A stretch of 64,000 nt of DNA, taken from contig ML661900.1 in NCBI GenBank assembly GCA_007570785.1, positions 3,631,126 through 3,695,125 on the forward strand, read 5' to 3'. Below are positions 36,462 to 48,660 of this stretch, in pieces; the first letter of the stretch is position 1; each line of letters begins with the position of its first letter. Made by a program: the position numbers and the translations under genes. The notes beneath the pieces were generated by a model. It saw only the letters and a program-made list of their open reading frames with translations, was not told where the DNA came from and did no database searches. The DNA is from Antilocapra americana. Its lineage: Eukaryota > Chordata > Mammalia > Artiodactyla > Antilocapridae.

Positions 36462-36887
36462 CTATAAAGTTAAAAACAAACAATAAGAAGAATTATCAGT
36501 AGACTAGAAAGTCAAGTAATTATTTCTCTCTTTATGTTCTAATCGTATATTCAACACACACATGAAAATAGCATTGATAAAGAATTATAAAACTTAAGAG
36601 TCCAGCTCTGAGACTCAGAAATTTCTTAAAAGCAAGAGACTATTCTGTATTCCATAAAATGATACAATAATCCATGACTTACTTTCTTACCAGACTGCTG
36701 TGTATGACAAACTGTGAAGTTATATAAATAAGAGGTATTGTTATTAATGATAAAGTGTGAATTTCATTCGGGCACCAAAATTCAAAACAGTTACAGACCA
36801 AATATCTTACAAACAAAAGAAAAACACTATTCTTAGAAAGGAACATAAAAAAATTATGCCGTAATGGTGTTATTCATATTTTTTGAA

Positions 36888-36939
36888 CATATATACCTAA
36901 TTTGTATGTAATACATATATACCTAATTTGTATGTAATA
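36888..36939. repeat. 26-bp tandem duplication
   Basis: Two perfect adjacent copies of a 26-bp unit beginning catatatacctaatttg (36888-36913 and 36914-36939), in the intron upstream of exon E. Confidence 0.95.
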
Positions 36940-37149
36940 CAAATAATACGTACCAGAATTAACTGATAAATCCTTATAATAAGCTAAACATGTATACTAT
37001 CAATGCTACGGCAAACACTGAAATAACAAAGATTTATGACTACTAAGCCATCAAAGGAGGCAAATTTAAATATATAATTAATTAAAAAGAGGGGAGAAAA
37101 ACAGGAAAAGTGGGATAAAGAACAGATGAGTCAAAGGGAAAAACAATAA

Positions 37150-37612
37150 GATGGCAGAGTTAAAAGAACCATATTCATAGTCACATTAAACAGAAATAGT
37201 CTAAACACCTTAACTAGTAGACTCAAATCTGGATAAAAGCAAGACCCCAAAGCACATGCTGCACATAAGAAACCTAATTTAAATGTGAGACTGTAAACAA
37301 ATTACAAATAAGAGAGCTACCATACTAACACTAATCAAAAGAAAGCTGAACTACTAATATCAGACACAGCAGGTTCAGAACAAAAAATATGAGGAGGGAT
37401 AAAGCAGGTCATTTCATAATGATAAATAAAGTTAATCTATCAAGAAGACAAAACAGTCCTAAAGGTTTGTGAATTTAAGAACAGACCTTCAAAACAAAGG
37501 AAGCAAAAACTGACAGAATCGCAAAACAAAATAAACCTAATGGGAATGTAAAATGGTACAGCCACTTTGGAAAACTGTCTGATAGTTTCACACAAAGGTT
37601 AAAAATTAAGTT
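37150..37612 (+). repeat. Old L1, part 1
   Basis: L1 ORF2-like sequence ending 'aaaatggtacagccactttg...gaaaactgtctgatag'. It continues at 37823 after a SINE. Confidence 0.6.
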
Positions 37613-37615
37613 ACC

Positions 37616-37821
37616 ACGTGTTAGTCACTCAGCTGTGTCCAGCTCTTTGCGACCCCATGGACAGTAGCCCACCAGGCTCCTCTGTCCATGGAATCGTCCA
37701 GGCAAGAACACTGGAGTGGACAGCCACTCCCTTCTCCAGGGGAGTCTTCCCATGTATCGGACCCAGTTCTCCTGCGTTGCAGGCAAATTCTTTACCATCT
37801 GAGTCACCAGGGAAGCCCATA
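37616..37821 (-). mobile_element. Bov-tA SINE inside an old L1
   Basis: The plus strand runs cgtgttagtcactcagctgt to gagtcaccagggaagcccat, the reverse of full Bov-tA. The L1 reading resumes directly after it (ctaccatatgacccaaaaat). Confidence 0.9.
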
Positions 37822-37822
37822 T

Positions 37823-38398
37823 GAAAGCTACCATATGACCCAAAAATTCCAATCCTAGATGTACACCCAGGAGAAATGAAACCATACGTTCACACAAAAA
37901 CTTGTATACAAATACCTAACGTAGCATTATTCACAAATGCCAAAAAGTGGAGAAAACCTAATGTTCATAAACTAATGAACGGATAAAATATGGTACAGTT
38001 CACATTTTTCAAATAATGGAATATTATTTGGCCATAACAATGAATGAAATACTTGTACAGGCTAAAACACAGATGAACCTTGAAAATAACATGCTTAGTG
38101 AAAGGAACCATTCACAAAGACCATATATTGTATTCCACTTCTATAAAATGTCCAGAACAGGCAAATCTATATGAGAGAAAAGACAGATGAGTGGTTGTAT
38201 ATGGCTGGGAGGGCAGGGAGGAAGGGAGGCCTGCTCATGGACACTGGGTTTTTCCTGAAGTGATGAAGTGTTCTAAAACTAATCATGGTCATGTTTGAAC
38301 AACTCTGTGAATATATTAAAAAAAAACACTGAACTGTATGCTTTAAATGGATAAACTGTATATTATGCAAGTTATATCTCAATAAAGTAAGTCTTAAA
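37823..38398 (+). repeat. Old L1, part 2 (3' end)
   Basis: 'accatatgacccaaaaattc', 'taatggaatattatttggcc' and 'atatctcaataaagtaagtc' complete the L1 interrupted at 37612. Confidence 0.75.
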
Positions 38399-38529
38399 AA
38401 GGTGGTCCCACAGATACATGCAGAGATTTCAATACCTCTCTCTCAACTGATACAATAGGTAGAAAAAATTGGCAAAGGAGACCTGAACAATATTATCAAC
38501 AAAACTGACGCAGATATTTTCTCAAAAGA

Positions 38530-39045
38530 AATGAAAACATGTCCAAAACAAAGACAAATGTTCATGGTGCCTTTATTCCTAACAGAGAAACTGGAAACAA
38601 ACATCAGTCAACAACTGAACGGATGAACGTATTGAGCTACATGCATATATGATAGAGTACTCCTGAAGACAATAGAAAAAGAAGGAACTATTAACACACA
38701 CAGTGAGATGAATGAATCGCAAAACAATTATGCTAAGTGAAAGAGGCTAAACATTACACAATTTACATTAATTATATTTTCCATATGCAGAGAATTCTGA
38801 AAATGCTAATTCATATGTAGTGGCAGCAGCACAGTGACAACCTGGGAAGGGAAAACAGGGAAGAGCAGAAAGAAGGATGACAGAAGAAAATGTAAAACTT
38901 TTGGAGGCAATCGATACTTTCATTATCTTGACTGTAGTGATGATTTCATAGGTATAAACACATGTCAAAATGTATCAATGTATATATTTTAGATATGTGA
39001 AGTTTACTGAAAATCAATAACACCTCAATAAGGTTTTAAAAATGC
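38530..39045 (+). repeat. Second old L1 3' end
   Basis: 'gtgcctttattcctaacaga', 'ttatgctaagtgaaagaggc' and 'aacacctcaataaggtttta' are L1 3' landmarks. Confidence 0.65.
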
Positions 39046-40495
39046 AAGTGCTTGCAGCTTCAGCTTATTACTGAATTGGTCTGGAGCCTAAACATTGGTA
39101 GCTTCTTTAAAGCCACCCCTCCCAACTTCATCTACCCCGTTAATACTCTACCCACTTAAAACACACAAGATTGTCCCTGGGAAAGAGAATGCATTGAGGG
39201 AGTTTAGATGAGAAATCATTTCTCTGTATCATAAGCTTTTTCTCTATAAACTCTAGAATATTACAGAAACTAACTTCTTACGGTACCACACCAACATCAC
39301 AAATAACAATGATTAGAAAAGCTATTAAAGTTGAATAGATTTAACTTTGTAGAAAGTATGTTCTCATGTGAGCTTCCTTCCTTCCTAATCTTATCTTCTC
39401 CAGAGAACATTTCTATTTTGTCTCTTAAGACCTGAAAATATTTTAATTAACATAGTAACACAGCTGAAATGATTTAATTATCCACATACAACTTCTACTA
39501 TTTTCCACACTGTGAAATTCACACAAATATCTGTATACATCATCATTCCTAAACTTCTAAATTTTCATTAAAATTTGGAATCTCAAAAAAAAAAAATTTT
39601 GGAATCTCAATAAGTCTAAAAAAATTAATCCAGGGTACCTAGGATTTATATCAGCACATTTTTAGTGCTGCCAAAAGTAGACCTTAAACATAAAGCTTCT
39701 CATAGTCATTTTTTGCTTAGCTTTCTGTTAAATAAGAGAACTGCACATTTTTTTTTACTCTAACCATCTATGAGACAATATTATATAGAGGGGAAAAAAG
39801 GAAACAGTTTTCTCAATATAACCACAGTTCTCTATAATCCTTCACTTAGAATCTCAACAATGAGGTGCTTATCTAGAGCAACCCACAGAAGTATCACTGT
39901 CAAGACAAATTAAAAATATAAAACTTTTTCAAAACCTTGGTTTCGTTAAAACTCATCTAAAACTTCTAAGAATATACTAATATTCATATGTAAAGCAGAA
40001 CTTATTTTCTTCCAAGTATATAATGTCACTCTCAAAATAATCAAAGGTTTTCAATATTATACAAGCTAATTTTACGTATGTGATCAAAATAAAAATGATG
40101 AGAGAAGAATTTTTTAAAAATTATTTTATGCTTACTTAGGTATAGGGTGTTTTTCCTCTTTTGAAATTTGATTCTCACAGAATCAATTCACAAAATAAAT
40201 AATTTGATATGATGCCTATGAAATTTAATATGATATCTATGAAAAGAAAAAATGAATATAACCAATTTGCTACCCCATATATTAAACTCATTTATGTGAC
40301 AGTAATTACACTTAACTTTTAAAAAATTCACACTAAAAGACCTAAGTTAAAAACAAATTACCCTTATTTTTTTACAAAGGAATCTAAATATTAATTTCTG
40401 TTTTTCTTATTACTATAACTCTTATTTTTCCTTAAACAACTCATATCAAGTTTCATCTATATCTAATCTAGTTCAAAGATACATAATTTGGCCAA
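39046..40495. other. Intronic sequence, nothing recognised
   Basis: AT-rich intron between exons D and E. A short local repeat (tttggaatctcaa twice, near 39575 and 39597) is the only pattern seen. Confidence 0.4.
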
Positions 40496-40692
40496 ATCCT
40501 GGTGACTCAGTGGTAAAGAAGCCACCTCCATGCAGGAGACGCAGGTTTGATCCCTGGGTCGGGAAGATCCCCTGGAGGAGGGCATGGCAACCAACTCCAG
40601 TAGTCTTTCCAAGAAAATCTCACGGACAGAGGAACCTGGCTGGCGACCATGGGGCCACAAGAGTCAGGCACGACCGAAGCTACTGAGCATGC
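40496..40692 (+). mobile_element. Bov-tA SINE
   Basis: Runs from atcctggtgactcagtggta to gcacgaccgaagctactgag; the head is diverged. Confidence 0.88.
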
Positions 40693-40862
40693 ACACACAC
40701 ACCAACTGCTGACATCCTCTTTTAGCATCACAAAGCACTAAATTTAGAAAGAAATTATAGTATATGGCGGCCATTTAAAAATGAAAACTGGAATGACTTT
40801 TCTTAACATCTTTTTGTATGGAGCTACTCCTTTTGAAAATTAACTTTTTAAAAATGCCAGCA

Positions 40863-41200
40863 AAAACAACAATACAGTATATTAACACATATATATGGAA
40901 TTTAGAAAGACAGTAATGAGAACCCAACATGGGAGACAACAAAAGGAACGCAGATGTATAGAATAGACTTGTGGACTTTGTGGATGAGGGTAAGGGTGGG
41001 ATGATATGGGAGAAGGGCATTGAAGCATGTTAATTGTCATGTGTCTAATCAATCGCCAGCCCAGGATTGATGCTCGGGACTGGTGCAGCGAGATTTCCCG
41101 GGGGGGAGGGAGGAGGGAGGGGGGACCCGGAGGGGAAGCATATGTAAACCCATGGTGATATCATGACAATGTATGGCAAAAACAATAACAAAAAAAAAAA
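40863..41200 (+). mobile_element. Young L1 3' end
   Basis: The 3' UTR only, nearly the same as the copy at 31229, with a 15-A tail. A 13-bp duplication (aaaaatgccagca at 40850-40862 and 41201-41213) brackets it. It lies about 570 nt downstream of exon D in transcript sense, antisense to the gene. Confidence 0.93.
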
Positions 41201-41771
41201 AAAAATGCCAGCATGACCTATTCTGAACTATCCTCAGGCCAAGTTATCTTACTACTTAAGTGGAAAAGAGAAAGACACGAGCAGAATTAACTATTTATCC
41301 AAAAACATAATCCTATAAATAATTTCAAGTCAATGCATTTTTAAAGATTCAGCAATAGGGATGACAAATTTCATCTTAAAGACCAATTCCACATGATAAC
41401 TATCTAAAGTATTCTGTTAAGAGAATTTTAAAACTAAGTTCATTAAACACCATTTCCCAACAGAGTGGTAGATGTTGCATAGAAGACATTAATGTTATGT
41501 TTCTTAATGCTAAAGAATATTTGACTAAATCATACAAAATCTAAATGATTTTGAGCCAGTTACTTGACTCTCGCAGTCTCACCCTCTACAAAATAAGAAG
41601 AATCTTAAGTACATCCAAAGTTTGTTATAAGAATAACATGTTAACATAAAATAATATATAAAATGCTATGTTTAAAAGTGCTCTGTAAAGTGTAGAAAAA
41701 TGCACAATTTTTCATTATTGGAATTTTTGCCTCTTTAATATATCTACTCAGAATTCTGAGAAGTTGTTCTT

Positions 41772-41792
41772 ACCAAGTTAGCAGCACTCACA
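41772..41792 (-). promoter_or_regulatory. SCAPER: Tandem in-frame splice donors at the end of exon D
   Basis: On the minus strand AAT|gtgagt at 41792/41791 is followed 18 nt later by TTG|gtaaga at 41774/41773. Both match the donor consensus and both keep the frame into exon E, so an isoform pair differing by six residues is possible. Confidence 0.6.
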
Positions 41793-42010
41793 TTTGAAAT
41801 ATCTGAAGGATCCATTTCACTTTCTATTCTTGCTTTTTCTGCTGAAAATTTGTCTTCACTTGCTTGCAAAGGAGGTGTGTCAGTTTGCTGAATAACTGAA
41901 ACACACTCTGTATCAATGTGAACAGCAGGGATTTCAGAAGTTTGAACAGAATTGTCTGGTAAGAAACTACTCCCAGAGTTCTTGACATCATCCAGGGTAC
42001 TCACTGTGAA
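41792..42010 (-). CDS. SCAPER: SCAPER exon D, linker; two possible in-frame donors
   Basis: The 219-nt exon (73 codons, phase 0 to 0) runs from acceptor ttgttag to donor TCAAAT|gtgagt. It encodes residues 182-254, starting FTVSTLDDVKNSG and ending EMDPSDISN, a polar acidic linker with no fold I recognise. A second donor 18 nt further on (AACTTG|gtaaga, exon end 41774) is also in phase 0 and would add six residues (VSAANL). The first is chosen because gtgagt is the stronger match and because ISN followed by SMAEVL is the junction I remember from the family. Confidence 0.93.
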
Positions 42011-43630
42011 CTAACAAAACATATTGTAGAATGAATCAGAGGTAACAAAAAATACTCACCAACTATTTCACTCTAGAAAAGCTGATTCTGCTTAACCCAG
42101 CAACTGTGAGGCAGCAGTTGGCTGGCTAACAGACCAATCACTCATTATTTTGGTACGATTCAAGTTTTAGAAAAGAAACATTAAGCAGCCACAAATTTTA
42201 TTTACATATCTACCATGTTTAGGGACACTCAAGTGCTTTAAGAAATTAAGCAATATATGTTGCAACCACGTTTTATTTTATTAGGTTGATTCCTGATGGC
42301 CATACTATATGCTTCACAAAAGAAATCTAGCCACAAGTATAATAAATATTATGCTTTATGTTCAAATAACTAAAGGTATTTACATAGTTTTTATGAAAAC
42401 TAATATGAAATGAAGGCACTTCTCACCAAATATGTACTTTAAAGGCATTTACTCAAAACATGGAACTCACTCTCTTTAGATAACATTAACACAACCTCAA
42501 AGCATCTTTCATGAAGACTCACATGGTACATAATACCAAATCTTAGATCTAAAAGAGAAATATACACCATAAAAAGTAGAGCATATGTCAGCAAGCAATC
42601 TCCTTAAGCAATTCATATTCTTTAGACTTCAATAGCTTCTCCATTCCCCTTTAAGAATATTTAACGCAAAAGCAACAGAAATGTGAAAACCATCTAGAAC
42701 AAATACAACTTTTGCTTAGGTCAAAAACATTACATCTTTTAAACATTTTAGAGTTTAGTGAACAGAAACAGGACTTCATCTTCACTTTCTAACAGAGTAC
42801 AGAAATAATGGTGCTATGCTTTTCAGTACTCAGAGTAATGAACTCCAAGGAGAAGAACAAAAATCTAAAGTTGTGAATTTAAAACTCAAACCACTACTTA
42901 AATAAACATCAGATAAACACTGCAGTGGCCATAAAAACCCCAGTTTGATATAGTATTTATGTAAATATTAAACTTGGCCAAGACTTATAAACTACTTTAA
43001 AAATTCTACTATTGGTTATAACTTTAAAGTGTCCCATAGTGTTCATTTTAGCATACGCATTATTCAAATAGCATCACAATGTTTATATTGCTATCAACAT
43101 TATCCATACATCAGTCATCATGGTTTATAATCTTCTCGGTAATATTTATTCTAGCATTACTGATCTTTACAGTATAATCAATCCTGTTTATTAAAAAAAA
43201 GTATCAACTTATATAACAGAATCAAAGCTAAACTATAAAGTAATGGTGAAAATATATGAATATGCTAATTTCATTTTCAAAATGAGAATGGAGAAAACAC
43301 AGCTATTAATATTAGCTTGGCCACCATAAGCAGTGAACTTTTATAATGAAATAATTCAGCCATAATTACTCATAAGCTCTATGTATAGACTATTTCTAAA
43401 ATCTATTCTTTACCCAAAATTAGCACATTTTTTATAATATTAAATTTTACAGTTAAAATATATGTTAGCAAAAATGCTAAATGTTGGTTAAGTGATGTAA
43501 AAAGTGATTTCTTCATCAAACTTACCTACATTTAAAAGTTTCTTAAAGTTTTACCCAACAGCTATGTACTAATAAACTTACTATGTGCCTCTGACTCTGC
43601 TCCATATTACGGGAAATTAAACAGCAATAT
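42011..43630. other. Intronic sequence, nothing recognised
   Basis: AT-rich intron between exons C and D without a repeat or exon I can name. Confidence 0.4.
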
Positions 43631-43850
43631 GGGTTTCCCTGGTGGCTCAGACAGTAAAGAATCTACCTGCAATGCATGAAACCTGAGTTCGATCCCATGG
43701 TTGGGAAGATAACTTGGAGAAGGGAATGGTTACCCACTCCAGTATTCTTGCCTGGAGGATCCCACAGATAGAGGAGCTTGGCAGGCTACAGTCCATGGGG
43801 TCGCCAAGAGTCCGACACGACTGAGTGACTTTCACTTTCACACTTTCATA
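43631..43850 (+). mobile_element. Bov-tA SINE, full length
   Basis: Begins gggtttccctggtggctcag and ends gactgagtgactttcacttt. Confidence 0.92.
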
Positions 43851-45040
43851 ACACACTACCCACAAGGAGTTTTCAATCTAATGTGGGCATAAAACATGTA
43901 CACCTTAAACAGTTATAAAACATTAAGAATAATGCAGGATTAAGTGCTATTATTATCACTAAGAAAAAAAAATGGGAGTCTAAAAAAAATAAATATTCCA
44001 CAGGTAAAAAAAGAGAATTTAAAAAGCTACTATTCTGGACTGAGAAATATTAGCTATTTTACAACTTTTTACTTAGTCTCTGTATCCATATCAAACAAGC
44101 TCTTATATATATTTCACTAACAATTTTGCAGAAAACTGTACTAAGTGAACATAAATCTTTCTGTAAATAAATATCTTTCAAAAATGCATTGCTTAACCAA
44201 ACAAGTAAAATAAACTTCAAATGGACTAAAAGAAGTACTGGGAATATTAATCTTAAGGAATTATTTTAAATATTAGCAAATCACTCTATACTTGGACTAT
44301 AGAAAACAAAAGTAGAGCAAGTGAAAAATGATTCTTACTTTCATCACTTTAAATAACACTACAAATGAAGGAGGAGGACACAACTTTAAGCAAGTAATGG
44401 AAGTCAACAAACATGGGCAAATTGGTATGATATGTCTTTAGATGTGAGGTTGACAATTGCTTTGTTTTTGTCTAAAATGCATAAGCTAATGTGAATAATG
44501 AATAAAGAAACTGAAGAATATTGTACTAAAAAAATCTGCAATGAACTCTTCAAAAAAATGAAAGTCATGAAAAATAAAGACAGGGTGAGTAACTGATGCT
44601 AGTCAAAGATATTAAAGAAACAAAGTTAAATACAATGTATGGTTCTAAACTACATTATGGATCAGGGAAAAAATTTCTGGGAAGAAATAATTGGGGAAAC
44701 TGGAATTTTTCAAAATCAGACTATAAGTTTAGATAACAATATTATATAAATGTCAAATTCCCTGAATTTTATTATTCTAGTATGGCTATGGAAAAGAGTT
44801 TCTGTTCTTTGGAGATACATGCTGTAGAATTTAAAGGTAAATGGCTGTGATGTTTATACATGACTTTCAAATGCAACATGTGTAATAAAGAGAGAAAAGA
44901 AACTGGCAAAATGTTAATCTGTGAATCTAGGAAAAGGGTACTGCAGGGTTCATTATTCTATTCTTGAAACTTTTCTATAGATCTGAAATTTTTCACAATA
45001 AAAGTAAAACAATGAAGTAGAAAAATGAAACATCCCTACA
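43851..45040. other. Intronic sequence, nothing recognised
   Basis: AT-rich intron downstream of exon C in transcript sense; no repeat or exon recognised. Confidence 0.4.
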
Positions 45041-45046
45041 TATTTA

Positions 45047-45073
45047 TATATATATATATATATCTATATATAT
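45047..45073. repeat. (AT)n tract near the exon C donor
   Basis: An AT dinucleotide tract with one interruption, about 45 nt into the intron after exon C. Confidence 0.9.
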
Positions 45074-45116
45074 CTCCCATAGAAAAATCAGTAAAAGGAC
45101 TTTCAGAATGTACTAC

Positions 45117-45379
45117 CTGGGTTCGTTCTGCAAGAGGATGATCACATGAGTGTATTGGGTCCTTGGGCAGAGATTCTATAGTATTAGAAGGTTCATCTCC
45201 AACAAATTCACTTTTCTGTATGCTTTCGTCAGGCAAAAGATGTACATTTTCTTTATCACTGTCATCCTTTGATATTAATGCCTCTGTTGGTAATGAAGCT
45301 TTTGGCACCACTGCTGTTGATCGTGAACGCACAGGCCTTCCCCTCTGAACAGTTTCCCATCCTTCAGCATCTTTCCGTT
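45117..45379 (-). CDS. SCAPER: SCAPER exon C, Ser/Asp-rich linker with a KEN triplet
   Basis: The 263-nt exon lies between acceptor ctgcatag and donor CCCAG|gtagta. It starts with two bases of a split Glu codon and ends in phase 0. It encodes residues 94-181: KDAEGWETVQRG, then an RSRSTA stretch, then an acidic Ser/Asp-rich segment. D135-K-E-N-V139 contains a KEN triplet, the core of an APC/C degron; with so short a motif this may be chance. An (AT)n tract lies about 45 nt inside the downstream intron. Confidence 0.95.
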
Positions 45380-45533
45380 CTATGCAGTTGAGGGAAGAAA
45401 ATAAATCAAGAATTATTTAGAAGATATTAATTTTCAAAAACCTATAAAATAAAAACATTTTACAATCTAATTTTCATTGACTATAACTAAGCTATAAACA
45501 TGACACTAATTACTATGCAAAGTGTATTCACGT

Positions 45534-45556
45534 GTGTGTGTGTGTGTGTGTGTGTA
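45534..45556. repeat. (GT)n microsatellite
   Basis: About 11 GT units, in the intron upstream of exon C. Confidence 0.93.
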
Positions 45557-45675
45557 TTACCTAATTCCTAGGACCACACATGCTAGGTATAATTATCCCT
45601 ATTTTACAAATAATAAAACTGAGATACAGACTGACCTAAGGCCCCACAGTCAGAAAGTAATAACATTTATATAAT

Positions 45676-47006
45676 GTATATCATTACTGGTCGAGGCATA
45701 GACTTGGATTACAATGCCAAAGAATGCTCAAACTACCGCACAATTGCACTTATCTCACATGCTAGTAAAACAACCCTCAAAATTCTCCAAGCCAGGCTTC
45801 AGCAATACATGAACCATGAACTTCCAGATGTTCAAGCTGATTTTGAAGAGGCAGAGGAACCAGAGATCAAATTGCCAACATCTGCTGGATCATCAAAAAA
45901 GAAAGAGAGTTCCGAAAAACATCTATTTCTGCTTTATTGACTACGCCAAAGCCTTTGACTGTGTGGATCACAATAAACTGTGGAAAATTTTAAAGAGATG
46001 GGAATACCAGGCCACCTAACCTGTCTCTTGAGAAACCTGTATGCAGGTCAGGAAGCAACAGTTAGAACTGGACATGGAACAACAGACTGGTTCCAAATAG
46101 AAAAAGGAGTACGTCAAGCCTGTATATTGCCACCCTGCTTATTTAACTTATATGCAGAGTACATCATGAGAAACGCTGGGCTGGAAGAAGCACAAGCTGG
46201 AATCAACATTGCCAGGAGAAACATCAATAACCTCAGATATGCAGATGACACCACCCTTATGGCAGAAAGTGAAGAGGAACTAAAAAGCCTCTTGATGAAA
46301 GTGAAAGAGGAGAGTGAAAAGTTGGCTTAAAGCTCAACATTCAGAAAACTAAGATCATGGCATCTGGTCCCATCACTTCATGGGAAATAGATGGGGAAAC
46401 AGTGGAAACAGTGGCTGACTATTGGCAGGGGGGGCGGCTCCAAAATGACTGCAGATGGTGACTGCAGCCATGAAATTAAAAGACACTTACTCCTTGGATG
46501 GAAAGTTATGACCAACCTAGACAGCATATTAAAAAGCAGAGACATTACTTTGCCAACAAAGGTCCATCCAGTCAAAGCTTTGGTTTTTCCTTTAGTTATG
46601 TATGGATGTGAGAGTTTGATTATAAAGAAAGCTGAATGCCGAGGAATTGATGCTTTTGAACTGCGGTGTTGGAGAAGACTCTTGAGAGCCCCTTGGACTG
46701 AAAGGAGATCAAACTAGTCAATCCTACAGAAAATCAATCCTGAATATTCACTAGAAATGATCGATGCTGAAGCTGAAGCTCCAATACTTTGGCCACCTGA
46801 TGCAAAGAACTGACTCATTTGAAAAGACCCTTGTGTTGGGAAAGCTTGAAGGCAGGAGGAGAAGGGGAAAATAGAGGATGAGATGGTTGGATGGCATCAC
46901 CGACTCAATGGACAAGCTCTGGGAGATGGTGAAAGACAGGGAAGCCTGGTGTGCTACAGTTCATGGGGTCACAAAGAGTTGGACATGACCGAGCAACTGA
47001 ACAACA
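45676..47006 (+). mobile_element. BovB (RTE) LINE with degenerate reverse-transcriptase region
   Basis: The longest BovB copy here, 1.3 kb, 5'-truncated. Three overlapping frames (45674-45940, 45816-46019, 45980-46330) carry pieces of the RTE reverse transcriptase: FIDYAKAFDCVDHNKLW, EKGVRQACILPPCLFNLYAE and NNLRYADDTTLMAESEEEL with the YADD catalytic box. Frameshifts near 45900 and 46010 and later stops show it is inactive. It starts about 300 nt upstream of exon C and is antisense to SCAPER. Confidence 0.92.
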
Positions 47007-47449
47007 ATAGGCCATGCCATTACATGATTTACTATGTGGAAGATATTTTCTTTCAAGGGGAAAAAAATACTTACAAGACGCTCATTCTTGTGACTAGTAT
47101 ATTAACTCATTATCTTATTTTTTCGATATTGTGACTATGTTACTACATTTATATTATACTTTAAAATAAGGACTAGATAGGACCTGTAATATTTTATTTG
47201 AAAAATCTGCGTTTTGAAATCTGCAAGGGGAAAGCATGCTTAAATTTTCCATTGTTTTCTTAAACTTTTTACTATTTTTTCATTATTTTGTTATTTATTA
47301 TATTTATACATTTTATTATAAAGATTTTCAAATACACCACACAGAAAATAGTATTATGAACTCCCTGCTCTAATCACTAAGCTTCAATAATTATCAACAT
47401 TCTGCTGCTCTTATTTCATTTCTTCTTCCCTATTGTTTTTTCTGAAATA
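47007..47449. other. Intronic sequence, nothing recognised
   Basis: AT-rich intron between a BovB and a CHR SINE. Confidence 0.4.
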
Positions 47450-47773
47450 TTTTTCAAATTTTTATTCATTTTTGGCAATGCTAGGTCTTCGTTGCTGTGA
47501 GCAGAGGTTCCTCTCTAGTTGAGGTGCATGGGTTTCTCACTGGTGTGGCTTCTCTTGCGGAGCATGAGCGCTAGGGCGTCAGCGTCTCAGCAGCTGTCGC
47601 CCGTGGGTTCAGTAGTTGTGGCTTCCAGGCTCTAGAGCACAGGGCCCGTAGTTGTGGCGCATGGGCTTAGCTGCTCCACAGCATGTGGGACCCTCCCAAA
47701 TCAGGGATCGAAGCTGTGTCTCTTACTTCGAAAGGCAGATTTCTTTTTACCACAGAGCCACCAGGGAAGCCCT
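47450..47773 (-). mobile_element. CHR-type SINE
   Basis: The reverse of the CHR pattern: 'gttcagtagttgtggcttcc' ... 'ccacagagccaccagggaag'. Confidence 0.85.
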
Positions 47774-47877
47774 GTAACATTTTAAAGCAAATCCTAGAAA
47801 CATCACTTCTCCTGGAAATATTCAGTATGTGTCCTTTGTCTTTAATGTATTTCTTAAAAACATCAGATTTTGTTTCT

Positions 47878-48194
47878 TTCTGGCTTTGCTGGCTCTTTGT
47901 GCTGTGCAGGCTTTTTTCTAGTTGTAGTGAGCGGCTACTCTTTAGTTGTGGTGCACGGCCTTCTCATTGCAGGGGCCTCTCTTGTGGAGCACAGGGGAAG
48001 GGCGTATGTGGCTTCAATAGTTGAGGCATGTGGGTTCGGTAGTTGTGGCTCATGGGCTCTGGATCACAGGCTCAACAGTTGTGACACAGAGGCCTCGCTG
48101 CTCTGCAACATGTGGGATCTTCCCAGATCGGGGATCAATGTGTCTCCTACATTGGCAGGCAGAATTTTTACCACTGAGCCCCCATGGAAACCCA
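47878..48194 (-). mobile_element. CHR-type SINE, second copy
   Basis: 'gtgggttcggtagttgtggc' ... 'ttttaccactgagcccccat'. Same orientation as, and 105 nt from, the previous copy. Confidence 0.85.
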
Positions 48195-48361
48195 GTATAT
48201 GTCTTTAAAAGATAGAATTTTAAAAATATAACAAGAGCATTAACCTACCAACAAAATTACTAATAATACCTTAAATCATACACCATCCAGTTTAACTCTT
48301 TAAAACTTCTCATCCATGTTTAACTCTTTAAAAATTTATTTATCTCTGTTCTATACTTTAA

Positions 48362-48362
<1 letters not shown>

Positions 48363-48402
<40 letters not shown>
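48363..48402. repeat. (AT)n tract
   Basis: About 18 AT units with one G interruption. Confidence 0.95.
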
Positions 48403-48450
48403 AAGAAAAATTGTAAAATCAACCTCATAAAAACCAAATATACAAAAATA

Positions 48451-48660
48451 AAAAAACAACTAAATTATGAAATTAAGTTTAACAAAAGATTTTTGATTCC
48501 AGATAATTTAACTGGCTCACCCTCAGGAACACTATGATTAATTACTTTATAAGGAAAATCAGCCCTTTTTGAAAGCTTTTTTATATAAAAAAAATACTGC
48601 TTAAAACTTGGACCTAATCCATTAACCAATAAGATAACCAATACAAACATTATCACGCAA
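48451..48660. repeat. 210-bp direct repeat, copy 1
   Basis: Identical base for base to 49380-49589. The two copies flank a gapped L1. The sequence itself is AT-rich intron that I do not recognise as a repeat family. Confidence 0.95.

Noticed and set aside
45674..46330. Reverse-transcriptase frames with YADD, which might suggest a retron or domesticated RT
   Set aside because: Sequence and 3' end are those of BovB; frames are shifted and 5'-truncated, and the same family occurs several times in the window.
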